From NCBI GenBank assembly GCA_027485675.1, contig JAIXQP010000018.1, positions 1 to 64,000 on the forward strand: a DNA stretch of 64,000 nucleotides. The letters are read 5' to 3'. The stretch is from Terriglobales bacterium. Lineage in GTDB: Bacteria > Acidobacteriota > Terriglobia > Bryobacterales > Bryobacteraceae. Made by a program: the position numbers and the translations under genes. Positions 27,336 through 35,602 of the stretch are shown piece after piece. Position 1 is the stretch's first letter. Each line of letters begins with the position of its first letter. The notes beneath the pieces were generated by a model. That model was not told the origin of the DNA, ran no database searches, and saw only the letters and a list, made by a program, of their open reading frames with translations.

Positions 27336-27943
27336 AGTTGAACTGCGCCGAATTCGAAATCCTGCTTTGCGACGCCGTCGATGGCCAGTTGCGGGGCGAG
27401 GCCCGGGAGGCCTTTGAGGCCCACCGGACGAGTTGCGCGGCGTGCGCGGAATATGCGGCGGATGTGTTGGGGGCGACGGCGTTTCTCGAGCGGGTGGCCA
27501 CGGTGGAACCGCCGAAGGAACTGGTTACCAAGATTCTCTATGATGCGCCGCGGGGTCCGCAGAGCTTGGCTAAGGGCGGCGCGGGCGGATTGCGGAGCCT
27601 GCTGAGCCGCTGGCTCGGTCCGGTGTTGGCGCCGAAGCTGGCGATGGGGATGGCGATGACGGTGTTATCGCTTTCGATGCTGGCCAATGTTTTCAAAGTG
27701 CCGGTCCGGCCGCTGAGCGCGGTGGACCTGGACCCGGTGAAGATCTGGGTGAGCGTCGACGACCAGGCGCATCGCGCGTGGAACCGGGCGGTGAAGTATT
27801 ACGAGAATCTCCGGTTGGTATTTGAGATTCAGAGCCGGTTGCAGGAATGGACCGAGCAGGAAGAGATGGAAAGGCAGAACCAATTACGGAACGAAGCCGA
27901 GAAACTTTCCGTACCTTCCAGTGAAGCTAAGCCTTTGCAGTAG
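27332..27943 (+). CDS. Zinc-finger anti-sigma factor, membrane-anchored
   Basis: 203 residues. The N-terminal zinc-binding anti-sigma domain shows HRTSCAACAEY (His31, Cys35, Cys38 pattern of ZAS proteins) after FEILLCDAVDGQLRGEAR. A hydrophobic segment (KLAMGMAMTVLSLSMLANVF, about 107-127) would anchor it in the inner membrane; the C-terminal part (WNRAVKYYENLRLVFEIQSR, then LQEWTEQEEMERQN) is helical and charged, probably periplasmic. It would hold the preceding ECF sigma factor inactive until an envelope signal is sensed. Confidence 0.87.
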   Translation: MKLNCAEFEILLCDAVDGQLRGEAREAFEAHRTSCAACAEYAADVLGATAFLERVATVEPPKELVTKILYDAPRGPQSLAKGGAGGLRSLLSRWLGPVLAPKLAMGMAMTVLSLSMLANVFKVPVRPLSAVDLDPVKIWVSVDDQAHRAWNRAVKYYENLRLVFEIQSRLQEWTEQEEMERQNQLRNEAEKLSVPSSEAKPLQ

Positions 27944-27965
27944 TTGGAGTTCGGGGGATAGGACT

Positions 27966-28637
27966 ATGGAACAGAACGTACCACCACCACAGTCGGCATA
28001 TTGCCGGATCTGCGGCAAACAACTGGAGCCGGAAGCGCAAAAGATCGCCCTCGGCACCGTGTACTGCGCCGAGCATGTGCCGGCGACCGAGACGGCCGGA
28101 TCGCCTTGGACGGCGCCTCCGACCGTTCCGCCTCCGTACGCGGCGGGTGTGAACAACAGCGTCTCCCCTGGGCTAGCGTTCATTCTCGGCCTGTTGCCGG
28201 GGGTCGGCGCCATCTACAACGCGCAGTACGCCAAGGGCCTCGTCCACGTTCTGGTCTTCGGCATGCTGATTAGCCTGGCGAATTCGGACAGCGCGGGAGA
28301 TCTCGAGGTGTTCTTCGGCATGCTGATCCCGACCTGGGTGATCTATCAGGCGTTCGAGGCCTACCATACGGCGCGGCGGCGGCAGATGGGTGAGACGGTG
28401 GATGAGTTTTCCGGCATGGTGCCGGCGCGTGGGAGCCAGAGCGGATTTCCCATGGGGCCGCTGGTACTGATCGCCTTGGGCGTGGTCTTCTTGTTGCACA
28501 ACTTCGAGTTGCTGCGGATTTCGCAGCTGCTGAAGTTCTGGCCGTTGGGGTTGATTGGGGCGGGAGTCTATATGCTCTATGTGCGCTTGCAGGCGCCGGC
28601 AGCGCCTTTGCAGGAGGAGGTGCGCCGTGAACAATAA
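27966..28637 (+). CDS. B-box-like zinc-binding membrane protein with LiaI/LiaF-type TM end
   Basis: The ATG at 27966 starts a 223-residue product; the frame is open earlier but runs in the anti-sigma gene. It begins with CRICGKQLEPEAQK...VYCAEH (about 12-35), a short zinc-binding finger. Four hydrophobic segments follow (LAFILGLLPGVGAIYNAQYA, KGLVHVLVFGMLISLANS, FFGMLIPTWVIYQAFEAY, LVLIALGVVFLLHNFELLRI with ISQLLKFWPLGLIGAGVYML). The last pair resembles the LiaF/DUF5668 transmembrane module. It lies between the sigma/anti-sigma pair and two more such proteins, suggesting one envelope-stress operon. Confidence 0.75.
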   Translation: MEQNVPPPQSAYCRICGKQLEPEAQKIALGTVYCAEHVPATETAGSPWTAPPTVPPPYAAGVNNSVSPGLAFILGLLPGVGAIYNAQYAKGLVHVLVFGMLISLANSDSAGDLEVFFGMLIPTWVIYQAFEAYHTARRRQMGETVDEFSGMVPARGSQSGFPMGPLVLIALGVVFLLHNFELLRISQLLKFWPLGLIGAGVYMLYVRLQAPAAPLQEEVRREQ

Positions 28638-28848
28638 CTTGTTTGCCGCGATTCGCGGTCCGATTTTGCTGATTGCGGTGGGGGTCCTGTTTGCGATTGA
28701 CCACGCGGGGATCTTCGGGATCCGGCAGTCCTGGCCGGTGCTGCTCGTGCTGCTGGGGCTGTTGAAGCTGATGGAGCATTTGACGACGGAGCCGCGGCAG
28801 CCAGCGCCGCCCATGCCGCCGATGCCACCAATGCCGGGGGGGAACTAA
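28627..28848 (+). CDS. Small LiaI/LiaF-like transmembrane protein
   Basis: A GTG at 28627, with GGAGGAGG just upstream and overlapping the preceding stop by 11 bases, opens 73 codons: two hydrophobic segments (GPILLIAVGVLFAIDHAGI and PVLLVLLGLLKLMEHL) joined by a short loop GIRQSW, then a Pro/Met-rich tail (PPMPPMPPMPGGN). The FGIRQSWPVLLVLLG wording is that of the LiaF-type TM domain (DUF5668). It could be a small partner of the larger DUF4097-containing protein encoded next. Too short for most gene finders to rank. Confidence 0.7.
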   Translation: MNNNLFAAIRGPILLIAVGVLFAIDHAGIFGIRQSWPVLLVLLGLLKLMEHLTTEPRQPAPPMPPMPPMPGGN

Positions 28849-28851
28849 GCC

Positions 28852-30297
28852 ATGCGCCGCGCTTCGATTACGGGACCGATTATTCTGATCGTGATCGGGT
28901 TGCTGTTCCTCCTGCGGAACTTTCTGCCCGGGCTGCAACTGTTGGATCTGATGAGTCAGTATTGGCCTTACGGGCTGATCGCCTGGGGCTGCCTGCGCCT
29001 GGTGGAGGTGCTCGTTTGGAACCAGAAGGGCCAGCTCTCGGTGCGGCGGGGAGTGTCGGGCGGCGAATGGGTGATGGTGGTCTTCATCTGCATCGTGGGC
29101 TCGAGCCTCTTTTGGGGGATCAAGCAGCGGAATGCATGGGGCAACCGGATTTCGTTGGGCGCGTGGGAGCTGATGGGCGAAGCCTTTGACTACCCCTTGA
29201 GCGGCAGCATGAGCGGGGGAAAGACGCCGCGGATTCTCATCGACAACTCGCGGGGCAATACCCGGATCACGGGCACCGACTCCGAGGAGATCCGGGTGAC
29301 CGGGACCAAGACCATCCGGGCGATGAGCCGGGAGGATGCCGACAAGGACGATAAGAAGTCGGAGTTTGAACTGGTGAAAGAGGGCGATGTGATTATCGTC
29401 CGGACCAATCTCGACCGGGTGGCCAACGGCCCCCAGATCAGCGCCAACCTGGAGATCCAACTCCCGCGGGGGGCCCGCGTGGAGACCAAGGGCCGCTACG
29501 GCGATATTGACCTCGAGAATCTCGGCGGCGATGTGGAGATCCGCAGCGACAACGCGGGTGTGCGGCTGAACAACGTCGGAGGCGACGTGCGGGTGGACCT
29601 GCGCCGGAGCGACATCGTGCGGGCGACCAACGTGAAGGGCAATGTCGAATTGAAGGGCCGGGGCGACGATGTGGAGCTCGAGAACATCGGGGGTACGGTT
29701 TCCGTGAATGGCAGCTATTCGGGGGACCTGGAGTTCCGGCAGATTGCGCGGCAACTGCGGTTTGAAGGGCCCTCCACCAACCTGCGGGTAGAGAAAGTGG
29801 CGGGGACGCTCCGGTTTGCCGGCGGCTCCATGATTGGCAGTGACGTAACCGGTCCGCTCGTGCTGCGGGCGAAGTCGAAGGACGTGGAACTGAGCGGCTT
29901 TACCGACTCGATTGATGTGGATGTGCAGCGGGGCGACATTACGCTGCGCCCGTTGGGATCCGCGTTTGGCAAGATGGCGGCGAAGACGAATGCGGGGGAG
30001 ATCGAACTGATTCTGCCGACGGCGGCGAAGTTTGAACTGGCGGCGAAGACCCGGCGCGGGGACATCGAGAACGATTACGGGGCTCCGTTGCGGACGTCGA
30101 GCGAGGAGCGGGGCGGGACCTTGAGCGGCAGCGTAGGATCGGGCCCGCGGCTCGAACTGGAGACGGACCGGGGCGAGATCCGCGTGCGGAAGTCGGACGA
30201 GCGGTTCGAGACACGGGAGGTGGAGAAGCCCGCCGAAGCGGTTGCCCCGCCGCCGGCCGCTCCTCCTGCGGTTCCCTTGCAGCGAAGCGTGCAGTAG
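28852..30297 (+). CDS. LiaF-like TM protein fused to DUF4097 beta-helix
   Basis: 481 residues. The start has two hydrophobic segments (ITGPIILIVIGLLFLLRNFL and YWPYGLIAWGCLRLVEVL) of the LiaF type, plus a third (EWVMVVFICIVGSSLFWGI). From about 110 to 440 it is a right-handed repetitive sheet in which short strands recur: NSRGNTRITGTDSEEIRV, RYGDIDLENLGGDVEIRSD, NVKGNVELKGRGDDVELENI, RGDITLRP. This is a DUF4097/DUF4098 adhesin-type beta-helix. A Pro-rich tail ends it. It would sit in the membrane and expose a beta-helix, likely in the periplasm, as a sensor or envelope protein. Confidence 0.8.
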   Translation: MRRASITGPIILIVIGLLFLLRNFLPGLQLLDLMSQYWPYGLIAWGCLRLVEVLVWNQKGQLSVRRGVSGGEWVMVVFICIVGSSLFWGIKQRNAWGNRISLGAWELMGEAFDYPLSGSMSGGKTPRILIDNSRGNTRITGTDSEEIRVTGTKTIRAMSREDADKDDKKSEFELVKEGDVIIVRTNLDRVANGPQISANLEIQLPRGARVETKGRYGDIDLENLGGDVEIRSDNAGVRLNNVGGDVRVDLRRSDIVRATNVKGNVELKGRGDDVELENIGGTVSVNGSYSGDLEFRQIARQLRFEGPSTNLRVEKVAGTLRFAGGSMIGSDVTGPLVLRAKSKDVELSGFTDSIDVDVQRGDITLRPLGSAFGKMAAKTNAGEIELILPTAAKFELAAKTRRGDIENDYGAPLRTSSEERGGTLSGSVGSGPRLELETDRGEIRVRKSDERFETREVEKPAEAVAPPPAAPPAVPLQRSVQ

Positions 30298-30308
30298 ACT
30301 AGCGGGCG

Positions 30309-30770
30309 ATGCTACGTCGCGAGTTTTTATTCGTCAGCGCGGGCGCTATGTTCGCGCAAGGAAAGGTGGACCGGGGAATCGGCAAGTGGCGGTTTCGCAA
30401 GGACCTCTCCACCTATGAGTCCGGGCCGGGGCCGAAGGAGTCCACGCGGCAGTGGGTGAAGGACGGGGACCGGGTGAAGTTCCTTCACGACGGGACCAGC
30501 ATGGAGGGTAAGCCGTTCCACACGGAGTTCACCGCGCGGTACGACGGCAAGCAGTATCCGTTTCAGGGCGGTACGCTCTATAACTCCGTGGCGCTCTTTC
30601 TGCGGAGCCCCGACCATGTGGACCAGGTGTTTCAGTTGGACGGCAAGGTGACGGTGGAAGCCTCGAGGAAGATCTCGCCGGACGGCAAGCGCATGACGAT
30701 TGACTCGCGCGGCACGCTGCCATCGGGCAAGAAGTTTCGGAACCTGCTGATCTACGAGCGGGTGGAGTAG
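30309..30770 (+). CDS. Small exported protein of unknown function
   Basis: 153 residues; begins MLRREFLFVSAGAMFAQGK, a short signal with paired arginines that could be Tat-like. The rest is beta-rich: VKFLHDGTSMEGKPFHTEFT, RYDGKQYPFQGG, then GKVTVEASRKISPDGKRMTI. Such repeated 'DG' strands suggest a lipocalin-like small barrel. It immediately follows the DUF4097 gene and abuts the next, convergent gene with stops side by side. No catalytic motif. Confidence 0.65.
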   Translation: MLRREFLFVSAGAMFAQGKVDRGIGKWRFRKDLSTYESGPGPKESTRQWVKDGDRVKFLHDGTSMEGKPFHTEFTARYDGKQYPFQGGTLYNSVALFLRSPDHVDQVFQLDGKVTVEASRKISPDGKRMTIDSRGTLPSGKKFRNLLIYERVE

Positions 30771-31808
30771 TTAGGGTTTCGTGGGTTCGACGGGTTTGGC
30801 CGGATCCGCCGGTTTGGCGGGATCGGGCTTGGCCGGGTCGGCAACCGGGGGACGGCGGCGGCGCGGCGCGCGGGGTACCGGCTTGGCGCTGGCCAGCGTT
30901 GTCATGGTTTCAAGGAGTTCGGTGCGTTTGGCGGGATCGACCTGGAGCAGGTGATGCTGACCGGCGCCGGCCTTCCACACGAGCGTGTGCTTGGGAGTGA
31001 GGGTGGCGATGCCCGCGGCGGAGACCGAGAAGAAGCTTTCGGGCTTCACGGCGTAGAGCACGGCGGAGACGGCGGCCGTGGTGGCGTCATAGGGCATCTT
31101 CTGGGCGGCGCGGTAGGCGTCGGCGATGGGATGCACCTCGGACCATGCGAAATTGGTTTCGACCGCCGTCGCGGGGAACTTGACGGCGGCGCCGAGTTCC
31201 GGGGTGGCCAGGTAGATGGCCGTGGGCCATTCGGCTAACAGCTTTTGGGCCGCGGCGGGGTCCAGGCTGAGACGGTCCGGGGCCCAAACCAGCGCCTTAC
31301 ACTTCTGCTTGATCAGGTCTTTGACGCCGGGCAGCGAGAGGACTCCGGCCAGGTTGGTGGCGGGACCGGCGAGCACCGTGACGCAATTCTGATCGTATTG
31401 CGAGGTGTAGGCGTTGCGGATGACGGCGTGGACGTCCGCGGTATCGTTCAACTCCAGAATGCCGTGGTTGTAGACCGGTTTGCCTTCGGGGGTCTTTCGT
31501 TCAAGAACGGCTTTGAGGAGCGGCGTCTCGCTGGTCGATTTGCCGGCGATGGACATGCCGACGGGCAGGCCGCGGCCTACGGCGCCGAAGTCGGCGCTGA
31601 CGGTGCCGGCGTAGAACCGGGCGATGACTTCGGCCATGGCGGCCGAGCTGAGGCTGTGCTTGGAAACCGTGGTGGCCACGACGCGGCACTCGTTCTTGCC
31701 GTCCATTCCGTAGAGGACGGCCATGGCGAGCACGGCGTCGATGGCATTCCCAAGGTCGGCGTCAAAGATGACGCCCAGTGGGGGTCTGGCCGCGCCAATG
31801 GCTTGCAT
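30771..31808 (-). CDS. Inosine-uridine-type nucleoside hydrolase family protein, altered metal motif
   Basis: The 345-residue protein begins with LGVIFDADLGNAIDAVLAMA, which is the nucleoside hydrolase signature (usually DTDxGNDVDDALAL) but with two Asp replaced by Ala (positions about 22 and 25). Further motifs are VTVLAGPATNLAGVLSL (about 147), LLAEWPTAIYLATPELG, and MPYDATTAAVSAVLYAV. The C-terminal 50 residues are a Pro/Lys repeat, PAKPDPAKPADPAKP. The changed calcium site might abolish hydrolysis. The gene lies four bases behind a DUF1552 gene. No signal peptide is evident. Confidence 0.75.
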   Translation of the reverse strand: MQAIGAARPPLGVIFDADLGNAIDAVLAMAVLYGMDGKNECRVVATTVSKHSLSSAAMAEVIARFYAGTVSADFGAVGRGLPVGMSIAGKSTSETPLLKAVLERKTPEGKPVYNHGILELNDTADVHAVIRNAYTSQYDQNCVTVLAGPATNLAGVLSLPGVKDLIKQKCKALVWAPDRLSLDPAAAQKLLAEWPTAIYLATPELGAAVKFPATAVETNFAWSEVHPIADAYRAAQKMPYDATTAAVSAVLYAVKPESFFSVSAAGIATLTPKHTLVWKAGAGQHHLLQVDPAKRTELLETMTTLASAKPVPRAPRRRRPPVADPAKPDPAKPADPAKPVEPTKP

Positions 31809-31812
31809 GGAC

Positions 31813-33159
31813 TTAGCTCAGGTTCAAACCGTCGAGACGGCCGGTGGACTCGCCGAAGTGCTCGACGTTCACGCCCATCCGGTCCATCATCGTGAGGTAC
31901 ATGTTCGAGATGGGGGTCTCTTTGCGGTAGACGATGCGGCGGCCGGTCTTGAAGGCGCCACCCGCTTTGCCGAACATCAGCGTGGGCAGGTCTTCGTGGT
32001 TGTGGCGGTTGCCGTCGGCGAGGCCGGCGCCGTAGACGATCATCGAGTTATCGAGGATGTTCGAATCGCCTTCCTTGGTGGCCTTGAGCTTCGACAGCCA
32101 GCCGGCGAACTGCTTCACGTGATAGGTGTTGATCTGCGCCACCTTCTCAATCGACGCCGGGTTGAAGAGGTGGTGCGTGAGCGGGTGGTGACCGTCGGAG
32201 ATCCCGATCTCGCGGTAGGAGCGGGAGGTGCCTTCGCGGGTGACGAGGAAGGTGACCACGCGGGTCATGTCGGACTGGAAGGCGACGGTGATCATGTCCG
32301 TCATGAGCTTGAAGTGCTCGGCGAAATCGGCGGGGATGCCGTAGGGCTTCTCCATGCCGGGGTTGATCTGCGCGGTATCGCTCTCGGCCTTTTCGAGCTG
32401 CTTTTCGATGGCGCGAATCGAAGAGAGATACTCATCGAGCTTCCGGCGGTCGGTGGGTCCAAGGTTGGACTGGAGCTTGCGGGTATCGTCGGTGACGAAG
32501 TCGATGATGCTGCGGCGGAACTTGCCCTGCCGCTCGCGGGCTTCGGGGCTGAGGATCTGGCCGGTGCCGAACAGGCGTTCAAACAGAGCGCGCGGGTTCA
32601 GGATCGGCGGCATCGGCTGGGTTTCGCTGCGCCACGACAGGTTGTTCGTGTAGGCGCAGGAGTAGCCGGAGTCGCAGTCGCCGGCCTGGCGGCCGTCTTC
32701 GAGACCGACTTCGAGCGAGGCGAAACGGGTACCGCTGCCAACCTTGTTGGCGACGATCTGATCGCAGGTGATGCCGGCCTTGATATCCACGGCGGTCTTG
32801 CGGGGCTGAATGCCGCTAAGGTAGCCGCCGCAGCAACGGCCGTGGTCCCCGGCGCCGTCGAGAAGGGCGCGGCCGCCGTTGTGGGTCAGGTTGCCGAGGT
32901 GGAGCGTGTCGCCCTGGAAACCGTCGAGCGGCTTCAACAGGCGGGGCAGTTCGCCGAGAGGCCCCACGGGGACATTCCACAGCTTATGATCGACGATGCC
33001 GTTCGGCACATAGACGAAAGCCATGCGCACCGGCGTTTTGCCGGGCAGTTGGCTCGACGCCATAGCCGGAGCCATGGCATCCATGGCCGGCAGCGCAATG
33101 GCAGCGCCGAGGCCGCGGAGAAAGGTGCGACGGGGAAGAGCTTTGCGAGTGATCATCAT
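31813..33159 (-). CDS. DUF1552 family exported protein
   Basis: 448 residues starting with a Tat-type signal (RRTFLRGLGAAIALPAMDAM). Then RMAFVYVPNGIVDHKLWN, LKPLDGFQGDTLHLGNLTHN, GRCCGGYLSGIQPRKTAVDI, and a C-terminal LPTLMFGKAGGAFKTGRRIV with NMYLTMMDRMGVNVEHFGES. This is the DUF1552 family, found in Planctomycetes, Verrucomicrobia and Acidobacteria, always alongside a DUF1592-type cytochrome protein. Function of the family is not established; sulfatase/alkaline-phosphatase-like folding has been suggested. Its start overlaps the upstream gene by ATGA (33156-33159). Confidence 0.88.
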   Translation of the reverse strand: MMITRKALPRRTFLRGLGAAIALPAMDAMAPAMASSQLPGKTPVRMAFVYVPNGIVDHKLWNVPVGPLGELPRLLKPLDGFQGDTLHLGNLTHNGGRALLDGAGDHGRCCGGYLSGIQPRKTAVDIKAGITCDQIVANKVGSGTRFASLEVGLEDGRQAGDCDSGYSCAYTNNLSWRSETQPMPPILNPRALFERLFGTGQILSPEARERQGKFRRSIIDFVTDDTRKLQSNLGPTDRRKLDEYLSSIRAIEKQLEKAESDTAQINPGMEKPYGIPADFAEHFKLMTDMITVAFQSDMTRVVTFLVTREGTSRSYREIGISDGHHPLTHHLFNPASIEKVAQINTYHVKQFAGWLSKLKATKEGDSNILDNSMIVYGAGLADGNRHNHEDLPTLMFGKAGGAFKTGRRIVYRKETPISNMYLTMMDRMGVNVEHFGESTGRLDGLNLS

Positions 33160-35444
33160 CGGTTGGCTACCTGTTGGCTGGAGTTTTCACGGGGTGCTTC
33201 GCCACGCCGCATCTGGAACGGCAGGCTATGCACAATCTCTTTCACGAGCGCCTGGAAGGGGTAGTTGGCGGGCGCCAGCGATTTCGTAATCGTTTCTACA
33301 GTTCTCCGATCATATCGCTCCAGGCCGCGGCCGAGGGCGTAGGTCAGCATCTTTTCGGTGACGCAGCGGGCGAAGTCCGGGATTTCCGATTGCAGCACGA
33401 CCCGCATTTCGGCGGGACTTTGGAAGGACTTGCCGTTGGGCATGGTGCCGGAGGTGTCGAGATCGAAGTTGCCGTCCTTGGTGCGCCAGGCGCCGATGCC
33501 GTCGTAGTTCTCGAGACCGAAGCCGAGAACGTCCATGCGGTTGTGGCAGGAGGCGCAGGTGGCATTGGTGCGATGCTTTTCCATCTGCTGGCGAAGCGAG
33601 CCGGCGGTTGCCATCTTGTCTTCGTCAAGGGCGGGAACGTCCGGGGGCGGCGCCGGAGGAGGCGTGCCGAGGATATTCTGCAGAATATATTTGCCGCGGA
33701 TGACGGGCGAGGTGCGCGTGGGGTAGCTTGAAACCGTCAGCACGCTGGCATGCGAGAGAATGCCGCCCCGCTGCGGGTTGGCCAGTTCCACGCGGCGGAA
33801 GTCCGTGCCCGAAACGCCGTTAATGCCGTAGTGCTTGGCCAGGGTTTCGTTCAGGAAGGTAAACCGGGAATCGAGGAACTCGGCCATGGGCCGGTTCTCG
33901 GTGAGCATCGTCTGGAAGAAGAGCCGGGTTTCGGTCTTCATGGCGTCGCGCAGTTCGGGGTTCCAGGCGGGGAACTTGCCGGGGTCCGGCTTCACGCTAT
34001 CGAGGTTGCGAATTTCGAGCCACTGGCCGGCGAAGTTTTCGGCAAACGCCGAAGCCTTGGGGTCGCCCAGCATGCGCTTGATCTGCGCGTCGAGCGCAGG
34101 ACGGAGCTTGTTGGATTCGGCCAGTTGGAGCAGTTCCTCATCCGGCATGGAGCTCCACAGGAAGTAGCTGAGCCGGGAGGCGAGTTCGAGATCGGTCACC
34201 TGGCGGGGCTCGGCGGGATCGGAATCCCGCTCGACGCGGAAGAGGAAGTGGGGCGAGACAAGGACAGCCTGGATCGCCAGTTGGAGACCTTGTTCCGTAG
34301 AGAGCCCTTCCTGCTTGGCGATGCCGACGAAGCGGGTGAGCTTGGCGACCTCATCCTTCGTCACCGGCCGGCGGTAGGCGCGGCGGGCGAGGTTCGAAAG
34401 AATCGTCTCGATGCAGGCGTCGCCGGACTTCGGGTCGCAGGTCAGCAGCTTTTTGCGGCTCGGACGTTCCGTCTTCTCTTGGAAGGGCCCAATGAAGAGG
34501 ATCGATTCCAGCCACTTGTTCTTCTTGTTGTTGTAAGCGTCTTTGTCGGAGAGGTCTTTGACGAAGGGATCGTCGATGAAGCCGACGCGGAAGACATGGT
34601 CGCCTTCGGGGAGCGAAAGGCGCATCTCCTCTTCGGAGTAGGGGTTGAAGTAGACGAGCTTCGATGGCTTCGTTTCGGCCATCAGGGTATGGAGCAGCTT
34701 GCCGTCCATCCACAGACCGAGCTTGACCGGGGCGGCATCGGCCGCGCGCTCGCCCGGGAGACCAAACCGGATGATGTACTCGCCTTCGAAATCGACGCGG
34801 TGGCTGGCTTCGATGGTGCTGCGGTCGATGCGGCGGATGGCCTTATCACGGTTGTGGTAGAGCTTCTCGACGGGCTTGGGCAGAGGGTCGGCGCCAATGG
34901 CGCGCGCGGCGATGCGCTCGGCGGCGTTGAGGTACTTCTCCATCAGGATGGGCGAGATGGTGAGCACGTCGCCGATGTTGTCGAAACCGTATCCGGAGTC
35001 GTCGGTGGGGAAGTCGCGATCGGCGCGGAAATCGACGCCGAGGAGGTCGCGGATCGTATTCGTGTATTCGTTCCGATTGAGGCGGCGGGCGGTGACGCGG
35101 CCAGGATCGGGCTTCACCAATTTATCGGCCCGTTCGAATTCCGCCGTGACAAAGGCCATCAGCTCTTCGGCCTGCGCCTGGGTAGGCTTCGGCATGCCTT
35201 TGGGCGGCATCTCGCCGGTGCGGATCTTCTGAATAATTCGTTCCCAATCGTCGCGGTTCGAAGCGAGGCTGGCGGGATTTTGGAATGGAACGATATTCAA
35301 TCCACCGGAGGCGGAGCGATCGTTGTGGCAGGCCACGCAGGACTTATTGATCACCGGTTGAACGGAATGTTCAAACGATGGCTGAGCCAGCGCGACGCCA
35401 ACGGCAAAAAAGCAGGACGGGGCTAGAAGACGCATCGGATACAC
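33156..35444 (-). CDS. PSD1-type cytochrome c protein (DUF1587/1592/1588/1585)
   Basis: A 762-residue exported protein. After a signal (LLAPSCFFAVGVALAQP; ATG 35444, or 35435) comes a haem-c-type segment SCVACHNDRSASGGLN (CxxCH) then KIRTGEMPPKG. DUF1587 is seen at ARRLNRNEYTNTIRDLLGVD; DUF1592/1595 at SRLSYFLWSSMPDEELLQLA; DUF1588 at ANPQRGGILSHASVLTVSSY; and at the C terminus NATCASCHNRMDVLGFGLEN (a second CxxCH) with YALGRGLERYDRRTVETI. Order and length match the family. It presumably works with DUF1552 in the periplasm, in an oxidative degradation of unknown substrates. Confidence 0.9.
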   Translation of the reverse strand: MYPMRLLAPSCFFAVGVALAQPSFEHSVQPVINKSCVACHNDRSASGGLNIVPFQNPASLASNRDDWERIIQKIRTGEMPPKGMPKPTQAQAEELMAFVTAEFERADKLVKPDPGRVTARRLNRNEYTNTIRDLLGVDFRADRDFPTDDSGYGFDNIGDVLTISPILMEKYLNAAERIAARAIGADPLPKPVEKLYHNRDKAIRRIDRSTIEASHRVDFEGEYIIRFGLPGERAADAAPVKLGLWMDGKLLHTLMAETKPSKLVYFNPYSEEEMRLSLPEGDHVFRVGFIDDPFVKDLSDKDAYNNKKNKWLESILFIGPFQEKTERPSRKKLLTCDPKSGDACIETILSNLARRAYRRPVTKDEVAKLTRFVGIAKQEGLSTEQGLQLAIQAVLVSPHFLFRVERDSDPAEPRQVTDLELASRLSYFLWSSMPDEELLQLAESNKLRPALDAQIKRMLGDPKASAFAENFAGQWLEIRNLDSVKPDPGKFPAWNPELRDAMKTETRLFFQTMLTENRPMAEFLDSRFTFLNETLAKHYGINGVSGTDFRRVELANPQRGGILSHASVLTVSSYPTRTSPVIRGKYILQNILGTPPPAPPPDVPALDEDKMATAGSLRQQMEKHRTNATCASCHNRMDVLGFGLENYDGIGAWRTKDGNFDLDTSGTMPNGKSFQSPAEMRVVLQSEIPDFARCVTEKMLTYALGRGLERYDRRTVETITKSLAPANYPFQALVKEIVHSLPFQMRRGEAPRENSSQQVANR

Positions 35445-35505
35445 TACAACCAGATTAACGTTTTCTCGCGACCCGAGGTTACCGGTGGGGGTACGGTAGA
35501 AGGGA

Positions 35506-35579
35506 TGGCTGGGAGACAGGGATTCGAACCCCGATAGGCAGAGTCAGAGTCTGCAGTCCTACCATTGAACGATCTCCCA
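35506..35579 (-). tRNA. tRNA-Gln (anticodon CTG), CCA encoded
   Basis: On the minus strand the arms fold as: acceptor TGGGAGA/TCTCCCA, D arm GTTC...GGAC, anticodon stem GCAGA/TCTGC around the loop CTCTGAC (anticodon CTG, reading CAG), T arm with TTCGAAT loop. The discriminator G and an encoded CCA (35506-35508) follow. No neighbouring tRNA is seen. It is not the target of the nearby integrated element. Confidence 0.95.
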
Positions 35580-35602
35580 GCAACAGGCGAATTTCAAGTT
35601 TA

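Noticed and set aside
35506-35579. tRNA-Gln as the integration target of the element
   Set aside because: No copy of any part of this tRNA was seen at the element ends; the 23-bp repeat is between two protein genes.
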